Below, one piece after another: positions 1-5,683 of a DNA stretch of 8,411 nt. The stretch covers positions 1-8,411 of the forward strand of contig CALFEM010000525.1 of the NCBI GenBank assembly GCA_937950105.1. Direction: 5' to 3'. The notes beneath the pieces are model-generated. The model had not been told where the DNA came from. It worked only from the letters and a program-made list of their open reading frames with translations, and did no database searches. The stretch's first letter is position 1; each line of letters begins with the position of its first letter. This stretch comes from an uncultured Alphaproteobacteria bacterium (GTDB taxonomy: Bacteria; Pseudomonadota; Alphaproteobacteria; Rhizobiales; Hyphomicrobiaceae). The translations under genes were made by a program, and so were the position numbers.

Positions 1-795
1 AAAGAGGAGAGGAAGCGCGTTGTCGAGCTCGTATGCGAGGAGGCGAAGGGCCGCTGCATCGTGATCGCGCACACCGGCCATCACTCCGCGCACGAGACGA
101 TCGAGCTAACGAAGCACGCCGAGAAGGCCGGCGCCGATTTCGCGATCCTGATGACGCCCTACTACCCCACTGCAAGCGAATCCTCGATCTTCGAGTGGTT
201 CAAGTACGTGGCCGACCGCGTCGACATCGGCATCTGGATGTTCGACACGCCGTTCTCCGGTACGCAGCAGCTCTCGCCGGAGGTGACGGCCCGCATCGCC
301 GGTCTCGTCAACATCTGTGGCGCGAAGATCGCGCGGCCAGTCGAGCATTATGCGGCAGTGCGCAATCTCGTTGGAGACAGCATCGTACTGTCGAGCCCGA
401 TCGAGGGCGAGTTTCTCAACATGATCCGCGACCAAGGCCAGCGCGTGCACCAGTCGTCGGCCTCGCCCTATCTGCTGCAGTCGGCCGCGCGGCAGCCAAT
501 CCGCGCGTACGCCGAGCTGGCGCTCGCGGGCAAATTCGCGGATGCACAGTCGATCTCAGACAGCCTCAAGGCTGCGCGGGCGATAGGGCGGAAATGGACG
601 GTCGAGCCGTTCCACCGCCACAAGCTGATCCCGATCGCAGCGATCAAGGCGTGGAGCGAGCTGCGCGGTATGGCCGGCGGGCCGGTGCGGCCGCCACTGC
701 CGCAGCTCACGAGCGCGGAGCGCGCCGAGCTTCGTGCCGACGTCGAGGCGACAGGCATACTCGACGACGAAGCGCGCCAATCAGCGGCGGAGTGA
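1..795 (+). CDS. DapA/DHDPS-superfamily class I aldolase or lyase, 5' end cut off by the window
   Basis: The frame is open from base 1 to a TGA at 793-795 and gives 264 residues. Compared with about 292 in E. coli DapA, roughly 60 N-terminal residues, including the GTTGE loop, lie upstream of the window. The family is a TIM-barrel of Schiff-base aldolases and lyases acting on pyruvate-like substrates. Recognisable parts are the VIAHTG strand, the MTPYYPT segment (Tyr codons 160-165, equivalent to the PYYNRP of DapA) and GAK (Lys codon 325-327, aligning with Schiff-base Lys161). The segment equivalent to YNVPSRTG reads FDTPFSG (241-261), so catalytic Tyr133 is Phe and Arg138 is missing. The residues after the lysine (IARP) also differ from the usual EATG. 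This argues against lysine biosynthesis and for a catabolic or unknown aldolase or dehydratase. The downstream binding-protein gene is closely coupled, so its substrate may be an imported carboxylate. Confidence 0.9.
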   Translation, partial: KEERKRVVELVCEEAKGRCIVIAHTGHHSAHETIELTKHAEKAGADFAILMTPYYPTASESSIFEWFKYVADRVDIGIWMFDTPFSGTQQLSPEVTARIAGLVNICGAKIARPVEHYAAVRNLVGDSIVLSSPIEGEFLNMIRDQGQRVHQSSASPYLLQSAARQPIRAYAELALAGKFADAQSISDSLKAARAIGRKWTVEPFHRHKLIPIAAIKAWSELRGMAGGPVRPPLPQLTSAERAELRADVEATGILDDEARQSAAE

Positions 796-800
796 GGAAG
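794..800 (+). promoter_or_regulatory. Shine-Dalgarno GAGGAAG overlapping the upstream stop codon
   Basis: GAGGAAG lies six bases before the ATG at 807 and overlaps the last two bases of the aldolase TGA (793-795). This fixes the start of the binding-protein gene and suggests translational coupling between the two genes. Confidence 0.6.
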
Positions 801-806
801 ACAGCG

Positions 807-1763
807 ATGCGAATTCTCTCACTTCTCGCGGCTCTGGCAACGGTGCTCGGACTAGCGAACGACGCCCACGCACAAGCCTGGCCCACACAGCAGATCAAGA
901 TCATCGTGCCGCTCGCACCTGGCAGTGTCACCGACATCCTTTCGCGTGCGATCTCGGACAGGCTGGCACGGGCCTGGGGGCAGACGGTGATCGTCGAGAA
1001 CCGGCCCGGCATCGCGGGAACGGCGAGTGTCGCCAAGGGCGCGAGCGACAATCACACCATTCTCATGACGTCGAACGGACATGCCGTGCTCGGCGTCATG
1101 AACAAGAACTTGTCGTTCGACCCGCTTGCTGATTTCGTCGGCGTATCGCAGGTCGCCTCGGTGCCCTTCATCTTGATCGCCTCTCCGACCTTCGAGGTGA
1201 AGACCATGAAGGAACTGATCGACGCCGCAAAGGCGCAGCCCGGCAAACTCAACTTCGCCTCGCCCGGCCTCGGGACCTCGGCGCACATCCTGTCTGAGCT
1301 GTTCAAGAGTCAGGCGGGGATCAACGTCGTGATGGTGCCCTTCAAGGGTGCACCGGACGCGCATATGAGCGTACTGCGCGGCGACGCGCAGATGTTCTTC
1401 TCCGCCGTGAATATAGGGCTCGAGTACATCGCGGCCGGGAAGGTGCGGCCGATCGCGATCATCGCTCGTGCCCGCCATCCCAAGCTGCCCGATCTGCCGA
1501 CGATCGCCGAAGCCGGCATTCCGGGCTTCAGCTACGATGCGTGGTTCGGCGTCCTGGCTCCGTCGGCGACACCCCGGCCGGTGGTCGAGCGCATGGCGCG
1601 CGACATCGCCGCGATCATCGGCGAGGCCGACGTCAAGGCTAGCCTCGAGCGGCAGGGGCTGCAGCCGATCGTTGTCGGTCCTGAGACCTTCGATCGGATG
1701 CTGCGCGAGGACACGGTCCGCTACTCCCAGCTGTTCCGCGACATCGGTATCGGGGCGAAGTAG
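807..1763 (+). CDS. Tripartite tricarboxylate transporter (TTT) binding protein, TctC/Bug family
   Basis: The product has 318 residues, the usual size for this family of periplasmic carboxylate-binding proteins. These proteins deliver ligand to TctA/TctB permeases or act as orphan sensors. Residues 1-22 form a Sec signal peptide (MRILSLLAALATVLGL core, likely cut after AHA). The mature protein begins with the family pattern WPTQQIKIIVPLAPGS, then TDILSR, WGQTVIVENRPGIAG (about 55-70), FASPGLGTSAH and VPFKGAPDAH. The first ligand loop carries the PLAPGSVTD form of the usual PFPAGG..D. The ATG at 807 is chosen because a Shine-Dalgarno lies six bases upstream and the signal peptide starts directly there. 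The same frame stays open far upstream through the aldolase gene, but that part is not coding. The gene starts 11 bases after the aldolase stop, so the two probably form one operon. The ligand is unknown and no tctA or tctB is in the window. Confidence 0.95.
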   Translation: MRILSLLAALATVLGLANDAHAQAWPTQQIKIIVPLAPGSVTDILSRAISDRLARAWGQTVIVENRPGIAGTASVAKGASDNHTILMTSNGHAVLGVMNKNLSFDPLADFVGVSQVASVPFILIASPTFEVKTMKELIDAAKAQPGKLNFASPGLGTSAHILSELFKSQAGINVVMVPFKGAPDAHMSVLRGDAQMFFSAVNIGLEYIAAGKVRPIAIIARARHPKLPDLPTIAEAGIPGFSYDAWFGVLAPSATPRPVVERMARDIAAIIGEADVKASLERQGLQPIVVGPETFDRMLREDTVRYSQLFRDIGIGAK

Positions 1764-1837
1764 TGCGGGTGATCTGCCCGCGTCGCTGTGCGGCAAAGAA
1801 CGTCGCCGACAGCAGTAGGTGTCCGACGCAGCTGCCG

Positions 1838-1855
1838 GCCGGGCTATCGCCCGGC
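1838..1855. terminator. GC-rich hairpin between two convergent genes, possible weak terminator
   Basis: GCCGGGC (1838-1844) and GCCCGGC (1849-1855) form a perfect 7-bp stem around a 4-base loop. On the plus strand it is followed by AATTT, a weak T-tract, about 75 bases after the TctC stop. It overlaps the TAG stop (1844-1846) and last codons of the minus-strand gene, and has no T-run in that direction. It could end plus-strand transcripts but is far from a strong intrinsic terminator. The rest of 1764-1843 shows nothing else recognisable. Confidence 0.3.
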
Positions 1856-2851
1856 AATTTCGTAGATCTCGTCAATTCGTCCCGACTGGTCCAGCTGCCG
1901 GACGAACCGATCGTCGACGGCGTCCTCGAGCTTGAGCTGCAGCACGCGCGGATCATGCAGCGCCATGATGCGGCGCATGTTGTTCATTGCTTCGATCGAC
2001 GGGTAAGGCTTGCGCTCAACGTAGCGCCTGAATGCAGTGAAGGCAGCCTGTACCGCGCCCGGGCTGTCCAACCGCAAGCGCCGCGCGAGCGTCGCCAACA
2101 CGACCTCGCGGTTGGCCGCAGCCAGTGAGTACGCTGCACCCTCGATGGACGCTTCGACGGCATTCGCCACGAGTTGGTGTCGATCGCGGATCAACGTGCC
2201 GATCACGGCGAATCCGCTCTGGGAGCCCATGATGTTGGCCGGATACATATCGAGCAGCACCGAGTATCCCTCGAGCTCGAGCTGTCTTGCGCGGCCGGGA
2301 TCGAATGTCGATGCATCGATCGCGCCGCTTCTCATGGCGTCGAACAGACGCGCGAGGTTGCCCACCGGGACGAACTGAAGTCCGTGATTGGCGATATCAA
2401 CGCCCAGATGCTCGAGCGCAAGCATGGCCTGGATCCAGAAGCCCGTGCCGACCGTGAAGACTCCGAGGCGCTTGCCTTTCAGATCCGCAATGGAATGGAT
2501 GCCGCGACGCGCCATCAGTACCTGGGTCGATCGCGGCGCATAGATGGGGAACAACATCTTAAGATTGCGCCCCTGGCTCACTGCATTCATGATGGCCGGG
2601 ACACCGAGTATTCCGAACTGTACCTCGCCTGTGATCCGGCTTGCGACGCCAGGAGCGTCGTCACTCACGAGCTCGGCATCGATTCCCCGCTTGGCGAAGA
2701 GACCCTGCTCGACGGCGATCCAGAAGGGAAGATTGGCGGGCAGATCGACCGCTTGCAGGATCTTGATTGTCGTTCCTGCCGAAGCGGAGGATGCGAGCAG
2801 GGCTAAGATTGCAAGTACCTGCGCGATCCTTCTGATCAGAGCTTTCAGCAT
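1844..2851 (-). CDS. ABC-type periplasmic substrate-binding protein, SsuA/THI5 (NMT1)-like
   Basis: The product has 335 residues. The family binds nitrate, sulfonates, taurine, pyrimidine precursors or aromatic acids in the periplasm for an ABC importer. Residues 1-25 are a Sec signal peptide ending ASA, with Arg-Arg before the hydrophobic stretch. The mature part shows the family order: IKILQAVDLPANLPFWIA, then EQGLFAKRGIDAELV (the standard 'A...GlF...Gl.v' block), ITGEVQFGILGVPAIMNAVSQG, a central DLKGKRLGVFTVGTG strand, and AMRSGAIDASTFDPGRA in the second lobe. The ATG (2849-2851) has AGAGGAG nine bases upstream. It is the last gene of the minus-strand group, 87 bases after the UbiD stop, and converges on the TctC gene. 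No ATPase or permease gene is present, so the transport partner is unknown. The ligand cannot be read from the sequence; an aromatic or other carboxylate is an inference from the neighbours. Confidence 0.92.
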   Translation of the reverse strand: MLKALIRRIAQVLAILALLASSASAGTTIKILQAVDLPANLPFWIAVEQGLFAKRGIDAELVSDDAPGVASRITGEVQFGILGVPAIMNAVSQGRNLKMLFPIYAPRSTQVLMARRGIHSIADLKGKRLGVFTVGTGFWIQAMLALEHLGVDIANHGLQFVPVGNLARLFDAMRSGAIDASTFDPGRARQLELEGYSVLLDMYPANIMGSQSGFAVIGTLIRDRHQLVANAVEASIEGAAYSLAAANREVVLATLARRLRLDSPGAVQAAFTAFRRYVERKPYPSIEAMNNMRRIMALHDPRVLQLKLEDAVDDRFVRQLDQSGRIDEIYEIAGR

Positions 2852-2860
2852 GTGCCGTGT

Positions 2861-2867
2861 CTCCTCT
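2861..2867 (-). promoter_or_regulatory. Shine-Dalgarno AGAGGAG of the NMT1-like gene
   Basis: On the minus strand AGAGGAG lies nine bases before the ATG at 2851. It supports that start and independent translation despite the 87-base gap after the UbiD gene. Confidence 0.65.
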
Positions 2868-2938
2868 GGACGCTGCGTCGCATGCCCCGATGACTTACGC
2901 TCGCACGATCGAGCAGCGTTGCTTCAGTGCTTGCCTTA

Positions 2939-4516
2939 TCAAGCGGGCTTCGACATCGGCTGCTGCCCTTCTTCGATGTAGAGCGACTGGCTGGCTCGTG
3001 CGCCGTCCTCAAACACGGTGAGGCTCGGCGTCGTGCCCGGCAGGCCGAGCTCGGACCATCGCTCCGCCACCTTGTCGTAGATGCCCTTGCGCAGCGTCGT
3101 GCGCACCGAGAACGTGTTGAGATAGCGGTGATCCTTGCACGCGTTGATCAGGACGCGTGATCCGTAGGGCCGCGTCTCCGGCGGGTTCTTGGACGGGTCG
3201 AGCGGCGTCGACCACGAGTTGCGCTGGATGTCGATGTCGCCGACCGGCGAGCAGCGCGTCGACATCGCCCAGATCACCTGATCGGTGTCGGTTGGATCGA
3301 GGTCATGATCGACCACGACGATGAACTTCGTGTAGTAAGCCGATCCCGGCATGCTCGACGCCAGCGCCAGCACCTGCGTGACATGGCCGGCGTATTTCTG
3401 CTCGAGCGACACAACCACCATGCCGAACCCACCGGCAGCCGCCGGATGCGAATAGACGCCGTGGATGCCGGGCACGCCGAGCTTGTCAAAGTCGTCCCAG
3501 ATCTTGGCGCTGCGGATGATCGAGAAAAAGCCGCTCTGCTCACAGCTCGGATAGTCGGCCATCAGCGCGTTGGTGAGCACGGGATCGTTGCGGAAGTGGA
3601 CCGCCTTGATCTCGACCAGCGGGCACCGGTCTTCCGGCTTGCCGTAGTATCCGGTGAACTCGCCGAACGGTCCCTCCGCCTTCATCGAGTTGGGGTTCAA
3701 CACGCCCTCGACCACGATCTCGGCATTGGCGGGGATCAGCAGGTCCGTGACCTTGCCCTTCACGACCGGGATGGCTTCGCCCTTGATGCCGCCGGCGTAC
3801 TCGTACTCCGACACGGTCTTGGCGAACGACTGCGAGCCGACCAGCATGAACAGGGGATCGACGCCCCAACACGCGGCAACCTCGATCGGCTTGCCGGCGT
3901 CCCACGCCTTCTGAATGTGCAGCCGCGCGTCCTTCCCGGGTGAGAGATATAGCCCCGCCGTATTCTTGCCCTGGATCATCATCCGGTAGGTGCCGACGTT
4001 GAGATAGCCGGTCTCGGGATCTTTCGTGATGACGCAATCGGCGGTACCGGCGTAGCGGCCGCCGTCTCGCGGCCAGTGTTTCGGAATCGGCAGCTTCGTG
4101 AGGTCGATCTGATCACCGGTCCATGTGTTCTCGAAGAACTGCGCGTCCTTCGCGGTGACTTCACGCGGAGGCGTACGGCGCTTCAGCTTGTCCTTGGTGC
4201 GACGGATCAGTTCCACCATAGGCGTATCGGGATGCTCCTCAAGCGTCAGGGCGATGCGGCGCACGGATGGGCCCAGCACGTTCCACAAGTGGCGCATGCC
4301 AACCTTGTCGTCCTCGAAGCCGCTGGTCTTGTTGAACAACACGGCTGGCGACGGCTTCTGTTTGGCCAGCAGGTAGCCGATCGCGCTCATCTCCTCGTCG
4401 CGCTCGACCGGCTTTTCCACGCGAACGAGCTCGCCGATCTCCTCGACGCGGTCCAGCCACTCGCGCAGGTCCTGGATCGGGCGGTTGCGTCCGCCAAGGC
4501 GCGATACATCGTTCAT
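2939..4516 (-). CDS. UbiD-family prenylated-FMN-dependent decarboxylase
   Basis: The product has 525 residues, typical for UbiD/Fdc1-type (de)carboxylases that use prenylated FMN on aromatic or alpha,beta-unsaturated acids. The hallmark EGPFGEFTGYYG (281-292) supplies Glu281 and Glu286, which match Fdc1 Glu277 and Glu282. LNVGTYRMM (172-180) supplies Asn173 and Arg178, matching metal-binding Asn168 and catalytic Arg173. His200 and Glu247 are likely equivalents of the other metal ligands, His191 and Glu233. VVVDHDLDPTDTDQVIWAMSTR is the conserved C-terminal-domain segment. The key residues are intact, so it should be active if UbiX supplies the cofactor; ubiX is not in the window. The ATG at 4516 is preferred over a TTG at 4537 because GGAGG lies seven bases before it. 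The gene starts 23 bases after the upstream binding-protein gene. The substrate is uncertain: an aromatic acid such as a hydroxybenzoate is likely in this context. A ubiquinone-biosynthesis role is less likely. Confidence 0.95.
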   Translation of the reverse strand: MNDVSRLGGRNRPIQDLREWLDRVEEIGELVRVEKPVERDEEMSAIGYLLAKQKPSPAVLFNKTSGFEDDKVGMRHLWNVLGPSVRRIALTLEEHPDTPMVELIRRTKDKLKRRTPPREVTAKDAQFFENTWTGDQIDLTKLPIPKHWPRDGGRYAGTADCVITKDPETGYLNVGTYRMMIQGKNTAGLYLSPGKDARLHIQKAWDAGKPIEVAACWGVDPLFMLVGSQSFAKTVSEYEYAGGIKGEAIPVVKGKVTDLLIPANAEIVVEGVLNPNSMKAEGPFGEFTGYYGKPEDRCPLVEIKAVHFRNDPVLTNALMADYPSCEQSGFFSIIRSAKIWDDFDKLGVPGIHGVYSHPAAAGGFGMVVVSLEQKYAGHVTQVLALASSMPGSAYYTKFIVVVDHDLDPTDTDQVIWAMSTRCSPVGDIDIQRNSWSTPLDPSKNPPETRPYGSRVLINACKDHRYLNTFSVRTTLRKGIYDKVAERWSELGLPGTTPSLTVFEDGARASQSLYIEEGQQPMSKPA

Positions 4517-4523
4517 GGCCGAT

Positions 4524-4528
4524 CCTCC
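4524..4528 (-). promoter_or_regulatory. Shine-Dalgarno GGAGG that decides the UbiD start
   Basis: GGAGG lies seven bases before the ATG at 4514-4516. It falls inside the longer reading that would begin at TTG 4537, so it favours the shorter 525-residue protein. Confidence 0.7.
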
Positions 4529-4539
4529 GATGTGCAAGA

Positions 4540-5610
4540 CTATGGGGTCTTGATGCCGGCTTCCCGAATGACCGGTAGCCAGTAGCTCTTTTCGGCCTTC
4601 AACAAGGTCGCGAGCTCGGCCGGTGACGAGCCGACCGGAATGAAACCGAGATCGCTCAGCCGTTTGGCGTTTTCCGGCCGCCGCACCGTCTGGGCCATCA
4701 CGGCGCTCAATTGCTCCGCCGTCTTGGCAGCGAGGCCAGCAGGGGCATAGGCGGCGAACCAGCTGACGCTGGCGATATCGACGCCAGCCTCTGTGAACGT
4801 CGGCACCTCCGGCACGAACGTCGAGCGCGTGCGACCGGACGTGGCGATGATCCGGATATTGCCGGCTCGATGCTGCTCCACCTGGTCCGGCAGCGCCGAA
4901 AACAGCATCGGAAGCTGGCCGGCGACGACATCGTTCAATGCCAGCGATGTTCCGCGGTAGTGCACCGGCGTGAACTTGATGCCGGTCTGCGTCGCCAGCT
5001 TGACGCCCATGAGGTGAAGGCTCGAACCCGCGCCGGGCGTTCCGTATGTGGCTTTCGCCGGGTTCGCTCTCACTTCAGCCAGGAGCTCGGCCATGTTCTT
5101 TGCGCTCAGCCCCGGACCGACGGCGAGGGCGAGATCCTGGCTCACGAGGTGTGAGATCGGTGTCAGGTCGGTCTCGGTCTGATAGCCGGCGCTTGGATTG
5201 TAGGCCGGGATGATGACGACGGGGGCCGTCGGAGATATCAGCAACGTGCTCCCGTCCGCTTCCGCCGCGATCACGGCGCGAACGCCGGTGATGCCGCCCG
5301 CCCCTGATCGGTTCTCGACGACAACGGTTCTGCCCAGGCTTGCTTGCAGCCCGTCGGCAACGATGCGCGAGACCGTATCGCCAGCGCTACCCGCAGGGAA
5401 CGGGTAGATCAGCCTGATCGGACGTTGTTCGGTTTGGGCAGCGACTGGCGCCGGGGCCATCGCCAGGAGGACGGTTGCGGAGAGCACCAACGCAGCAAGG
5501 ATGCGCCCGGTACCAGGCCATCGGTCGGCTGTCGCGGGACCGTGCTGGGATGGCAGTGAGGGCCCGATGCTTCCGTGACGCTCGCGTTGATGTAGAGCTC
5601 GATCTCGCAT
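4540..5610 (-). CDS. Second TctC/Bug-type tripartite tricarboxylate transporter binding protein
   Basis: The product has 356 residues, longer than the usual 320-330 because about 37 polar residues precede the hydrophobic signal core (ILAALVLSATVLLAMAP, 37-53). Cleavage is likely near VAAQ (56-59). The mature domain has the family blocks: PIRLIYPFPAGSAGDTVSR, LGRTVVVENRSGAGGITG, YGTPGAGSSLHLMG, VHYRGTSLALNDVVAGQ and the late VPTFTEAGV. It binds a carboxylate in the periplasm; the ligand is unknown. The ATG (5608-5610) is supported by AAGAGGAG eight bases upstream, and no ATG, GTG or TTG that would give a shorter, ordinary signal peptide was found, so the long n-region is probably real. It follows the acyl-CoA synthetase by 60 bases and precedes the UbiD gene by 23 bases. 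It differs clearly from the plus-strand TctC protein, so it is not a recent local duplicate. No TctA/TctB permease is present. Confidence 0.94.
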   Translation of the reverse strand: MRDRALHQRERHGSIGPSLPSQHGPATADRWPGTGRILAALVLSATVLLAMAPAPVAAQTEQRPIRLIYPFPAGSAGDTVSRIVADGLQASLGRTVVVENRSGAGGITGVRAVIAAEADGSTLLISPTAPVVIIPAYNPSAGYQTETDLTPISHLVSQDLALAVGPGLSAKNMAELLAEVRANPAKATYGTPGAGSSLHLMGVKLATQTGIKFTPVHYRGTSLALNDVVAGQLPMLFSALPDQVEQHRAGNIRIIATSGRTRSTFVPEVPTFTEAGVDIASVSWFAAYAPAGLAAKTAEQLSAVMAQTVRRPENAKRLSDLGFIPVGSSPAELATLLKAEKSYWLPVIREAGIKTP

Positions 5611-5618
5611 GCGCCTCG

Positions 5619-5626
5619 CTCCTCTT
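5619..5626 (-). promoter_or_regulatory. Shine-Dalgarno AAGAGGAG of the second TctC gene
   Basis: AAGAGGAG on the minus strand lies eight bases before the ATG at 5610. It supports the start that gives the unusually long signal-peptide n-region. Confidence 0.65.
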
Positions 5627-5647
5627 TGCTCTTCGGTACAGTCTGAA

Positions 5648-5683
5648 CGGGCCTCCGGCCCGCCGATTTATCAAGGCGGGCCG
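5648..5683 (-). promoter_or_regulatory. Two mutually exclusive hairpins at the end of the acyl-CoA synthetase gene
   Basis: Read on the minus strand, CGGCCCGCC (5683-5675) is the exact complement of GGCGGGCCG (5664-5656), a 9-bp stem around a 10-base loop that contains the tandem stops TGA TAA. CGGGCC (5662-5657) can instead pair with GGCCCG (5653-5648) across GGA, a 6-bp stem. The middle strand is shared, so only one can form at a time. A ribosome at the stop codon would mask the first arm and favour the smaller hairpin. No T-run follows either stem. The position before the Shine-Dalgarno at 5619-5626 would suit translational coupling, transcript processing or differential expression, but the function is inferred. 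Confidence 0.35.

Noticed and set aside
1..795. Calling the first gene dapA for lysine biosynthesis
   Set aside because: The Tyr133 and Arg138 equivalents are missing, and the neighbours are transport and catabolic genes.
33..1763. A 576-residue reading that fuses about 258 codons upstream to the plus-strand TctC protein
   Set aside because: The extra part overlaps the aldolase gene in another frame, is Arg-rich without family motifs, and leaves the signal peptide internal. ATG 807 has its own Shine-Dalgarno.
852..1796. A 314-residue open frame antisense to the TctC gene
   Set aside because: It is the codon-position shadow expected in GC-rich DNA. It has no family pattern, and the plus strand has clear homology.
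2897..2919. Inverted repeats in the gap after the UbiD gene (ACGCT/AGCGT and GCTCG/CGAGC)
   Set aside because: Both stems are only 5 bp, overlap each other and lack a T-run, so they fall within chance expectation for GC-rich DNA.
3305..3943. Open frames of about 210 residues antisense to the UbiD gene (and similar ones at 2174-2806 and 7045-7722)
   Set aside because: Composition is biased to Arg, His and Asp, no motif is recognisable, and all lie opposite strongly supported genes.
4517..4537. TTG start at 4537 giving a UbiD protein seven residues longer
   Set aside because: The best Shine-Dalgarno lies inside this extension and is correctly spaced for the ATG at 4516.
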